A DNA stretch of 64,000 nucleotides from Micromonospora vinacea. GTDB taxonomy: Bacteria; Actinomycetota; Actinomycetes; Mycobacteriales; Micromonosporaceae. This document shows, one piece after another, positions 57,519 to 64,000 of this stretch. How positions within the stretch are numbered: the first letter of the stretch is position 1; the number at the start of each line of letters is the position of its first letter. Under the pieces are notes generated by a model, which saw nothing but the letters and a program-made list of their open reading frames with translations, had not been told where the DNA came from and ran no database searches. The translations under genes were made by a program, and so were the position numbers. The stretch covers positions 2,046,001 through 2,110,000 of the forward strand of contig NZ_JADOTY010000001.1 of assembly GCF_015751785.1 (NCBI RefSeq), written 5' to 3'.

Positions 57519-57577
57519 GTGATCATGAGGTTGACGTGGTATTCGATCTACAAGGGTCCCGTCAACCTCATGATCAC
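57519..57577. repeat. Palindromic element left of the AbiEi/DUF559 gene
   Basis: Perfect 17-bp arms GTGATCATGAGGTTGAC / GTCAACCTCATGATCAC (57519-57535, 57561-57577) around a 25-base centre. The inner 16 bases of each arm are identical to those of the element at 58579. Confidence 0.85.
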
Positions 57578-57646
57578 TGAAGCGGCGGATGTCGTTGTCC
57601 ACAGGGTTATCCACAGGCCTGGTGGTTGGTTGGTGGAGCGGCCAGC

Positions 57647-58585
57647 GTGGGCTTTGTGGATCGCGCAGAGCTCGTTCGCTCAATTGCTGCCGCCCAGGAT
57701 GACCTGATCACCCGAGCGCAGGCGCTGGGAGCTGGCTTCAGCCGGCACGACATCGATCATCTGGTGGCGGTGGGCCGTTGGCGGCCACTTGCTCGAGCGG
57801 TTTATCTGACGCGCGGCCCGTACGGTGAACCACCTGCTCGTCGGTGTCGTATTCGTGCTGCGGTGCTCTCGCTGGGCCCGGCGGCTCACGCGGTCTTCGG
57901 CACCGCGGCTGAGCTGTACGGCATCGCCGGACTGCCGCGTCGGGACGAGATCCACGTGGCGCTGCCGGGCCGGGCGGCGAAGCTGGCGCGGGTGTCGGAT
58001 CCCGCGGTCGTGCTGCACCAGCTCGAACACCCTCTGGGCACTGTGGTGCACGTGAACGGGATCGCGGCTACGGAGCCACGACTGACCGTCTCCGAAATCA
58101 TCCTGAGGGAGCGGCGGTACCCGGCGGTCTCGGTGCTCGATTCGGCCCTCAATCGGAAGCTGCTCACGCCCGAATGTCTCGCCACCATTCCGGCACTGAT
58201 CCGAGGTCGACGCGGTGCGGTCGCAGCACGGGGCTACCTTGCCGAGGCAGATGGCCGGGCGCAGTCTCCACTGGAGACCCGCGCTCGGCTGCGATGCGTT
58301 GACGGGGGAGTTCCGCCAGACGCGCTACAGCTGGAAGTGCGCGACGACGACGGCTATCTGCTCGGCATCGGCGACCTGGGCTGGCGCGTCCCGAGGCTGA
58401 TCGCCGAAGCGGACGGCAGAGACGCGCACGGCGCTCCGGAAGCCGCCTATGCCGACCGCCGTCGCCAGAACCGCCTGGTCAACGCCGGCTGGACCATCCT
58501 CCGCTTCACCTGGCAGGACACCCTCCGCCCCGATTACATCCCCTGGACGGTCCGCCAAGCAATCGCAGCCCTCCAATCCCGTTGA
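57647..58585 (+). CDS. AbiEi-antitoxin-like / DUF559-type protein
   Basis: A protein of about 312 residues. The N-terminal part (residues about 1-80) reads as a winged helix of the AbiEi/Rv2827c-type antitoxin family (LITRAQALGAGFSRHDIDHL, VGRWRPLARAVYLTRGPYGE). The C-terminal 110 residues are DUF559/Vsr-like: SPLETRARL, then DLGWRVPRLIAEADGRDAHG with acidic residues, and RRRQNRLVNAGWTILRFTWQ. It probably binds DNA; nuclease activity is inferred from the fold only. The start is tentative: GTG at 57647 with GGTGGAG upstream, or TTG at 57626. Palindromic elements with the same arms lie on both sides, and the stop codon lies inside the right one. Confidence 0.8.
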   Translation: MGFVDRAELVRSIAAAQDDLITRAQALGAGFSRHDIDHLVAVGRWRPLARAVYLTRGPYGEPPARRCRIRAAVLSLGPAAHAVFGTAAELYGIAGLPRRDEIHVALPGRAAKLARVSDPAVVLHQLEHPLGTVVHVNGIAATEPRLTVSEIILRERRYPAVSVLDSALNRKLLTPECLATIPALIRGRRGAVAARGYLAEADGRAQSPLETRARLRCVDGGVPPDALQLEVRDDDGYLLGIGDLGWRVPRLIAEADGRDAHGAPEAAYADRRRQNRLVNAGWTILRFTWQDTLRPDYIPWTVRQAIAALQSR

Positions 58586-58643
58586 TCATGAGGTTGACGG
58601 GTCGATGGATCACCAAATGACCCGTCAACCTCATGATCAACGG
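58579..58643. repeat. Palindromic element right of the AbiEi/DUF559 gene
   Basis: Perfect 25-bp arms (58579-58603 and 58619-58643) around a 15-base loop; arms begin CCGTTGATCATGAGG. The gene's TGA lies in the left arm and the purD promoter region abuts the right arm. Confidence 0.9.
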
Positions 58644-58661
58644 TGACGTAACGGGGGACAG

Positions 58662-58667
58662 TAGGAT
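58662..58667 (+). promoter_or_regulatory. Candidate -10 element for leaderless purD mRNA
   Basis: TAGGAT lies eight bases before the purD GTG and no ribosome site is present, as expected for a leaderless transcript. The spacing matches that at pyrE. Confidence 0.45.
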
Positions 58668-58675
58668 CTCGGGTT

Positions 58676-59926
58676 GTGCGGGTTCTTTTGGTGGGTGGTG
58701 GCGGGCGGGAGCATGCGCTCGCGCTTGGGCTGACGGGCGATCCGAGCGTTTCCGCGCTTGTTGCCGCGCCGGGTAATCCGGGGATCGCCAGCGTGGCTGA
58801 GCTGCGGACGGTGACTCCGACAGACCCGGCCGCAGTGGCGGCGTTGGCCGTGGAGATGGCAGCTGACCTGGTAGTGGTCGGGCCCGAGGCGCCGCTGGTC
58901 GCCGGGGTCGCCGATGCGGTACGCGCCAAGGGCATCGCCGTGTTCGGTCCGTCCGGCGCGGCCGCTCAGCTGGAGGGCTCCAAGGCGTTCGCCAAGGACG
59001 TGATGACCGCCGCCGGCGTGCCGACGGCCCGGGCGTACGTCTGCACGGACGAGGAGAGCACCGCCCGCGCGCTGGACGAGTTCGGCGCGCCGTACGTGGT
59101 GAAGGACGACGGGCTGGCTGCCGGTAAGGGCGTGGTGGTGACCGACGACCGGTCCGCCGCGTTGGCGCACGCCAGCGAGTGTGGCCGTGTGGTGGTCGAG
59201 GAGTTCCTCGACGGCCCGGAGGTCAGCCTCTTCGTGGTCACCGACGGCGAGGCGGCGCTGCCGTTGGTGCCGGCTCAGGATTTCAAGCGGCTCGGCGACG
59301 GCGACACCGGGCCGAACACCGGCGGCATGGGGGCGTACGCGCCGCTGGCCTGGGCCCCGTCCGGCCTGGTCGACGACGTGATGCGGGACGTGGTCCACCC
59401 GACGCTCGCGGAGATGCGTCGCCGGGGCACCCCGTTCGCGGGCCTGCTCTACGTCGGGCTGGCGATCACCGCCGCCGGCCCTCGGGTGATCGAGTTCAAC
59501 GCGCGCTTCGGTGACCCGGAGACCCAGGTGGTGCTCGCGCTGCTGGAGACCCCGCTGGGTGGGCTGCTGCACGCGGCGGCCACCGGCACGTTGGCCGAGC
59601 ACCCGCCGCTGCGGTGGCGGGACGGCAGCGCCGTGACCGTGGTGCTCGCCTCTGCTGGTTATCCGGCCGCGCCGCGCACCGGCGACGTGATCACCGGCGC
59701 GGACCGCCCGGGCATCATCCACGCGGGCACCGCCCGCCGGGCCGGCGACGGCGCGTTGCTCTCCGCCGGCGGCCGGGTCCTCTGCGGTACGGCCACCGGC
59801 GCCGACCTGGCCGCCGCGCGGGACGCCGCGTACGCGCTGGTGGACGGGGTGGAACTGGCCGGCTCGCAGCACCGTACCGACATCGCCGCCGCCGCGATCG
59901 ACGGCCGGATCACGATTCCCCGCTGA
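58676..59926 (+). CDS. purD: Phosphoribosylamine-glycine ligase (GAR synthetase)
   Basis: A 416-residue ATP-grasp enzyme joining phosphoribosylamine and glycine, second step of purine synthesis. It begins [20 protein letters not shown], has the ATP-grasp core [20 protein letters not shown] and [20 protein letters not shown], and [20 protein letters not shown] near the C-terminus. The GTG start is supported by the family N-terminus and the -10 element just upstream. It follows purA with the palindrome-flanked gene inserted between. Confidence 0.97.
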   Translation: MRVLLVGGGGREHALALGLTGDPSVSALVAAPGNPGIASVAELRTVTPTDPAAVAALAVEMAADLVVVGPEAPLVAGVADAVRAKGIAVFGPSGAAAQLEGSKAFAKDVMTAAGVPTARAYVCTDEESTARALDEFGAPYVVKDDGLAAGKGVVVTDDRSAALAHASECGRVVVEEFLDGPEVSLFVVTDGEAALPLVPAQDFKRLGDGDTGPNTGGMGAYAPLAWAPSGLVDDVMRDVVHPTLAEMRRRGTPFAGLLYVGLAITAAGPRVIEFNARFGDPETQVVLALLETPLGGLLHAAATGTLAEHPPLRWRDGSAVTVVLASAGYPAAPRTGDVITGADRPGIIHAGTARRAGDGALLSAGGRVLCGTATGADLAAARDAAYALVDGVELAGSQHRTDIAAAAIDGRITIPR

Positions 59927-59988
59927 ACCCCGGCAACCTCGGCCCGCCTCGTCTCCGTTTGATCGGTGAGACGAGGAGGTGGCGGCGG

Positions 59989-60510
59989 ATGCCGGTCGAT
60001 GTCGAGGGCTACCGCGACTACGTCGGCGCGCGGCTGGAGCCGTTGCGTCGCACGGCGTACCTGTTGTGCGGCGACTGGCACACGGCCGACGATCTGGTGT
60101 CGACGGCGCTGGTCAAGCTGCTCAGACACTGGCCGAGGGTGTCCGCCATGGACAGCCCGGACGCGTACGTACGGCGAACCCTGTTGCGGGTCTGGTTGGA
60201 CGAGCGGCGTCGGCCGTGGCGACGCGAGGCATCCTGGGCCGAGGTGCCGGACCATCCGGCTGCGGCCGGCGGCACGGACGGCGCTGCCGACCGCCTGACC
60301 ATCCTCGCTCTGCTGGCCGAGTTGCCGCCGCGTCGTCGGGCGGTCCTGGTGCTGCGCTACTTCTGTGACCTGTCCGTCGAGGAGACCGCCCGCGAGTTGG
60401 GCTGCACGGCCGGCACCGTGAAGAGCCAGTCGGCTCGCGCGATCGAGGCGCTGCGTGGTCGCCTCGTCGACGTGCCGACTCGAGTCGAGGAGGTACGGAC
60501 CGATGGATGA
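59989..60510 (+). CDS. SigE-family RNA polymerase sigma factor (second)
   Basis: A 173-residue ECF-type sigma factor. Region 2: LEPLRRTAYLLCGDWHTADD and MDSPDAYVRRTLLRVWLDER. Region 4: LPPRRRAVLVLRYFCDLSVE and GTVKSQSARAIEALRGRLVD. The ATG has AGGAGG upstream. The next gene overlaps its end by eight bases, so the two are translationally coupled, as usual for sigma and membrane regulator. The regulon is unknown; no matching promoter could be recognised with confidence upstream. Confidence 0.92.
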   Translation: MPVDVEGYRDYVGARLEPLRRTAYLLCGDWHTADDLVSTALVKLLRHWPRVSAMDSPDAYVRRTLLRVWLDERRRPWRREASWAEVPDHPAAAGGTDGAADRLTILALLAELPPRRRAVLVLRYFCDLSVEETARELGCTAGTVKSQSARAIEALRGRLVDVPTRVEEVRTDG

Positions 60511-61324
60511 GCTGACGAGGCATTTCCGGGAGGCCGTGGCAGGGTCGCCGCCGAGCCGGATCGATCTGGACGGGTTGATCACCGCCGACCGGCAGCGCCG
60601 CCGACACCGAGCGTGGACGCTGGCCGGCACCGGGGTGGCCGCGGCAGTCGCGGCCGTCGCGGTGCCGACCCTGGGCGCCGTGCCGGGACCGGGCGGGATG
60701 GCCCTGCCGCCGATGAGTTCCGGGTCGGGCGACGCGTCGCTCTGCCCGGCACCGATCCCGTTGCCCAGCGGACCTGAGCCGTCGGTGCAGCCGTACGACA
60801 CGGTGCGCGCACGCCCGACGGAGCCCTGGCAGGTGGGCGTACCTCGACTGACCGCGGCGCTGAGGGCGGCGCTGGCCAGTACCGTGCCCACGAACCTGAG
60901 GGTGACCGGGACGGTGCCCGAGTGCGATCGGCCGCAGTTCGCGTACCAACCTCCTTACCGGCAGTACGAGACGATCGCGACACTCAGCCGCGACGGGTGG
61001 CACAGCCATCTGAAGGTGGCCCTGTATCCCACCCCGGCGCAGGCGCAGGCGGACTGCGCGGACGCACCTGACGGTCGGAACTGCGAGGTGCGGGGGCTGG
61101 GCGACGACGGGGTGGTGATGCTCAGCACCAGTACGGACCCGGCCGGGGGCACGCTGCGCTGGGTTCAGCTCAGGCGGGTGGACGGCACGTCGGTGACGGT
61201 CACCGTCGGCAACCTCCTCTACGGGGACCGCGGTCCAGTCGACCGGGCTGCCCGAGAGGCGCTGCTGACCTCGCAGGAGCTCATCGAACTGGCGCGTGCG
61301 CCGGGCCTGACCCTCTACCCGTGA
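60503..61324 (+). CDS. Membrane protein coupled to the second SigE-type sigma factor (putative anti-sigma)
   Basis: A 273-residue protein. Residues 1-40 are cytoplasmic (MDELTRHFREAVAGSPPSRI, then an Arg-rich segment RQRRRHRA), followed by a transmembrane helix (TLAGTGVAAAVAAVAVPTLG) and an extracellular domain of about 210 residues with six cysteines (LCPAP, PECDRP, ADCADAPDGRNCEVRG). No zinc-binding HxxxCxxC motif is seen, so it would be an unconventional anti-sigma factor. The start overlaps the sigma stop by eight bases. The convergent acyl-CoA synthetase ends seven bases away. Confidence 0.78.
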   Translation: MDELTRHFREAVAGSPPSRIDLDGLITADRQRRRHRAWTLAGTGVAAAVAAVAVPTLGAVPGPGGMALPPMSSGSGDASLCPAPIPLPSGPEPSVQPYDTVRARPTEPWQVGVPRLTAALRAALASTVPTNLRVTGTVPECDRPQFAYQPPYRQYETIATLSRDGWHSHLKVALYPTPAQAQADCADAPDGRNCEVRGLGDDGVVMLSTSTDPAGGTLRWVQLRRVDGTSVTVTVGNLLYGDRGPVDRAAREALLTSQELIELARAPGLTLYP

Positions 61325-61331
61325 ACGGCGG

Positions 61332-62894
61332 TCAGCCGTAGTAGCGGCGCAGTTCGCGGGCGAGCACCTTGCCGGTGGCGTTGCGGGGCAGGTACTTCAC
61401 GAAGATCACGTCCCGGGGGACGCTGAATCGGGCCAGGAAGTGGCGGACGTATTCGCGTACCGCCTCGGGGTCGAGCGTCTCGCCGGGGTGCAGGGCGAGG
61501 AACGCGGACAGGCGTTGGCCGTACTCGGGGTCGGGCACGCCGATCACGGCCGCCTCGCGGACCTGCGGCAGTTGCGCGAGCAGATCTTCCACCTCGGACG
61601 GGAAGACGTTCTCGCCACCGGAGACGATCATGTCGTCGGCCCGGCCGTCGACGAAGAGCAGGCCGTCGGCGTTGAGCCGGCCGAGGTCGCCGGTGTTGAG
61701 CAGGCCGTCGTGGGTTTCCCGGCTGACACCGGAGGTGTAGCCCTCGAAGAGCATCTCGTTGCCGACGAAGATCCGTCCGACCCGTCCGTCCGGTACGGGC
61801 CGGCCGTCGTCGTCGAGCAGTTCCAGGCGGGTGCCGTGCGGTGGACGGCCAGCGGTGGTCGGTGCCTGACGCAGGTCCTGGGGGTCGGCGATGGACGCCC
61901 AGGAGACCTCGGTGGAGCCGTAGAGGTTGTAGAGGACGTCTCCGTAGACGTCCATGAACTTGGGGGCCAGCCCGCCGGGCAGGGCGGAGCCGCTGACCGC
62001 GACGACAGTCAGCGGGGGGCGCGGGTCCGGTGGGGGCACCTCCAGCAGTCGCTGCACCATGACGGGTACGGCGAAGAGCGCGTCGCATTGGTGCTCGGTC
62101 AGGGCGGCGAGGGTGGCGGTCGGGTCGAAGCGGCGGTGCAGCACGATGGTGGCCCGCAGTGCCAGGCAGACCTGGAGGGCGGCGAATCCCCAGGTGTGGA
62201 AGATCGGCGCGGCGATCATCACCCGGTCCCGGGCGTGCAGGGGGATGCGGTCGATGATGGACACCAGCGGGCCGAAACCGCCGGGTGTGGGCCGGCGGGC
62301 ACCCTTGGGCGTACCGGTGGTGCCGGAGGTGAGCACGATGATCCGGCCGTCGCGCTCCGGCGGGTGCAGGTCACCCGGCAGCGCCCCGGCCACCAGTTCC
62401 TCGCGGGCGCGTTCGTCGAGTCGGGGCAGTTCGGCGGGGAGGCCGAGGACCCGTTCGGCGAACTCGTCGTCGTGCACCAGGAGCCGCAGTCGCTGTTCCT
62501 CGGCGACGGTGCCCAGTTGGGCGGCGCTGAGCCCGGTGTTGACAAGCACCGCGTCGACGCCGAGCAGGGTGGCGGCGACGATCGTCTCGATCAGCCCGTG
62601 GTGGTTGCGGCAGAGCACGCCGATCCGGTCGCCGGCCTGTACGCCGAGCCCGGCCCGCATCGAGCGGGCCATCCGTTCGGCCCGGTCGAGCAGGTCGTGG
62701 TAGGTCAGCTCGACGCCGTCCTCGTCGATGACGGCGGGGCGGCCCGGGTCGCGGGCGGCTGCTTGGCGTAGCTCGCCTGCCAGGCTCCATCCCCACGTCC
62801 GCAACGCGTTGAGCTGCGAGGCGACCCGGATCGGGCTGCCGGGGGTGAGTAGCCCGCGACGGGTCAGCGTGGCAACGATGAACGGCAGGTCCAT
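61332..62894 (-). CDS. AMP-dependent acyl-CoA synthetase/ligase
   Basis: A 520-residue adenylate-forming ligase activating a carboxylic (probably fatty) acid to acyl-CoA via acyl-AMP. The P-loop is IIVLTSGTTGTPKGARRP; YGSTEVSWASI, DGRADDMIVSGGENVFPSEV and the C-terminal ligase lysine region YLPRNATGKVLARELRRYYG are all present. The ATG giving MDLPFIVATLTRRGLL has GAGGAGG nine bases upstream and is preferred to one 18 codons earlier. It lies downstream of an acyl-CoA dehydrogenase on the same strand, but a strong terminator separates them. Acyl substrate unknown. Confidence 0.93.
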   Translation of the reverse strand: MDLPFIVATLTRRGLLTPGSPIRVASQLNALRTWGWSLAGELRQAAARDPGRPAVIDEDGVELTYHDLLDRAERMARSMRAGLGVQAGDRIGVLCRNHHGLIETIVAATLLGVDAVLVNTGLSAAQLGTVAEEQRLRLLVHDDEFAERVLGLPAELPRLDERAREELVAGALPGDLHPPERDGRIIVLTSGTTGTPKGARRPTPGGFGPLVSIIDRIPLHARDRVMIAAPIFHTWGFAALQVCLALRATIVLHRRFDPTATLAALTEHQCDALFAVPVMVQRLLEVPPPDPRPPLTVVAVSGSALPGGLAPKFMDVYGDVLYNLYGSTEVSWASIADPQDLRQAPTTAGRPPHGTRLELLDDDGRPVPDGRVGRIFVGNEMLFEGYTSGVSRETHDGLLNTGDLGRLNADGLLFVDGRADDMIVSGGENVFPSEVEDLLAQLPQVREAAVIGVPDPEYGQRLSAFLALHPGETLDPEAVREYVRHFLARFSVPRDVIFVKYLPRNATGKVLARELRRYYG

Positions 62895-63044
62895 GCCGCA
62901 GACCTCCTCGGGGTGGTGCGCGGACGGGGCGACCGACTCCCCGCCCATCAGGGCTTCTTTCCTTGATCATGCACTGGGCGCGGCTGGAGGCCCAGTTGGC
63001 GTCGGCGTGGGGTGACGAAGACGGCACAGATCGTGGAATTCGGG

Positions 63045-63088
63045 CCGCCGTCGGCCGGACCCGTGGAGTGGGGTCGGGCCGACGGCGG
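63045..63088 (-). terminator. Terminator of the acyl-CoA dehydrogenase gene
   Basis: A 17-bp stem with one mismatch (63045-63061 and 63072-63088) and a ten-base loop, immediately after the stop at 63089. Confidence 0.8.
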
Positions 63089-64000
63089 TCAGCGGATCTG
63101 CATCCCGGAGATTGCCCGGGAGATGACCAGTCGTTGGATCTCCGAGGTGCCCTCGAAGATGGTGTAGATCTTGGCGTCCCGGTACCAGCGTTCGACCGGG
63201 TGGTCGCGCAGGAAGCCGGCCCCGCCGAGCAGTTGCACTGCCTTCTCGGTGACCGACACCGCCACCTCGCCGGCCTTGAGCTTGGACATCGACCCTTCGC
63301 CCGCTGTGAACGGACGGTTGTTGCGGCCCATCCAGGAGGCCCGCCAGACCAGCAGCCGCGCTGCGTCGATCTCCATCCGCATGTCGGCCAGCGCGAACGC
63401 GACCGCCTGGTTCTCGATGATCGGGCGTCCGAACTGGACACGGTCCTTCGCGTAGTCCAGCGCGTACTCGTAGGCGGCCCGGGCCACGCCGAGCGCCTGG
63501 GCGCCGACGGTGGGTCGGGACAGCTCGAAGGTGCGCATGGCGGCCTGCCCGGTGGCCCGCTGACCGGAGCGGGCACGGTCGAGGCGTTCCAGCAGGGCGT
63601 CCCGTCCGCCGAGCAGGCAGCGGCCGGGTACGCGTACCCCGTCGAGGAAGACGTCGGCGGTGTGGGACGCGCGGAGGCCGAGTTTGCGCAGCTTGCGGGT
63701 GGCGGCCAGGCCGGGGGTTCCCGGGGGTACGACGAACGCGGCCTGGCCGCGGGAGCCGAGCGTGGGGTCGACGGAGGCGGTGACCACGTGCACTCCGGCG
63801 ATGCCGCCGTTGGTGGCGTACGCCTTCTGGCCGGTGAGCACCCACTCGTCGGTGGCCTCGTCGTAGACGGCCCGGGTGCGCATCGCGCCGACGTCGGAGC
63901 CGGCTTCCGGCTCGCTGGTGCAGAAGGCGGCGACGGCCGGCGAGTCGACGTCGCCGAAGCACTGCGGCACCCACTCGACCATCTGGTCCGGGGTGCCGGC
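63089..64000 (-). CDS. Acyl-CoA dehydrogenase, C-terminal 303 residues (5' end outside window)
   Basis: FAD-dependent enzyme of fatty-acid beta-oxidation. The visible part starts in the middle domain (FCTSEPEAGSDVGAMRTRAV, LTGQKAYATNGGIAG) and continues through the helical C-terminal domain (AYEYALDYAKDRVQFGRPII; GGAGFLRDHPVERWYRDAKI). The likely catalytic Glu is in IFEGTSEIQRLVISRAI, near the end. About 80-100 N-terminal residues lie beyond position 64000, and the frame is open to the edge. It is followed by a strong terminator and then the acyl-CoA synthetase gene, a likely functional partner. Confidence 0.93.
   Translation of the reverse strand, partial: AGTPDQMVEWVPQCFGDVDSPAVAAFCTSEPEAGSDVGAMRTRAVYDEATDEWVLTGQKAYATNGGIAGVHVVTASVDPTLGSRGQAAFVVPPGTPGLAATRKLRKLGLRASHTADVFLDGVRVPGRCLLGGRDALLERLDRARSGQRATGQAAMRTFELSRPTVGAQALGVARAAYEYALDYAKDRVQFGRPIIENQAVAFALADMRMEIDAARLLVWRASWMGRNNRPFTAGEGSMSKLKAGEVAVSVTEKAVQLLGGAGFLRDHPVERWYRDAKIYTIFEGTSEIQRLVISRAISGMQIR

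Noticed and set aside
57626..58643. RAYT-type REP transposase flanked by REPs
   Set aside because: The protein lacks the HUH motif and tyrosine of RAYT enzymes; it fits AbiEi/DUF559 better, so mobility by that mechanism is not supported.
62949..63010. A GATCATG-containing segment upstream of the acyl-CoA synthetase resembling the palindromic elements
   Set aside because: Only one arm-like sequence is present; no matching inverted arm could be found within 100 bases.

Overview
The window is high-GC DNA from an actinobacterium, most likely a member of the Micromonosporaceae such as Micromonospora. This is inferred from base composition, the frequency of GTG starts, the set of actinobacterial DUF families, and the HspR-type heat-shock operon. 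No rRNA, tRNA, CRISPR array, prophage or insertion sequence was recognised. About sixty protein genes were found, nearly all intact. One gene, an acyl-CoA dehydrogenase, runs off the right edge.

Layout. 0-2.4 kb: 5-oxoprolinase operon pxpB-pxpC-pxpA. 2.4-7.6 kb: a thioredoxin/NHL-repeat protein, a large low-complexity LppU-type membrane protein and a 45-residue protein. 7.8-11.5 kb: a 2-oxoacid dehydrogenase operon (E1 alpha, E1 beta, E2). 12-15 kb: a proline-rich exported protein, a PAP2-like membrane protein and an unrecognised soluble protein. 15-18.5 kb: two overlapping membrane-associated dynamin-like GTPases. 18.6-23.2 kb: dnaK-grpE-dnaJ-hspR, with a HAIR operator on the dnaK promoter; a second HAIR-type operator precedes clpB at 28.5 kb, so HspR probably controls both. 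23.3-28.5 kb: small genes, a KhtT/CPA2-type cation-proton antiporter pair, and an epoxide hydrolase divergent from a TetR regulator with two operator-like palindromes between them.

31.3-38.7 kb is an envelope-related cluster: DUF4178, DUF2617, DUF4247, DUF350 and a membrane-embedded spermidine-synthase-like protein. It is followed by a second DUF4178 gene with an almost identical leader and by three paralogous four-helix membrane proteins. 38.7-41.7 kb: SDR, pyrE, an ArsR regulator and a DedA protein. 41.8-48.6 kb: three paralogous LPxTG surface proteins surrounding a SigE-family sigma factor and an LCP protein whose N-terminus looks like an anti-sigma region. Two of the surface genes have nearly identical ends and divergent centres. 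48.6-64 kb is mostly housekeeping: fba, a LOG-family protein, DUF3151, a proline-rich MinD-like ATPase, a DAGK-like protein, purA, an AbiEi/DUF559-type gene bracketed by palindromes, purD, a second SigE/anti-sigma-like pair, an acyl-CoA synthetase and the acyl-CoA dehydrogenase.

Several layers beyond the genes stand out. GATC-containing palindromic elements of 59-81 bp occur at five places, once in frame inside the E2 gene. Two genes have their last codons and stop repeated in tandem. Perfect or near-perfect hairpins end most transcription units, and one hairpin appears to sequester a ribosome binding site.
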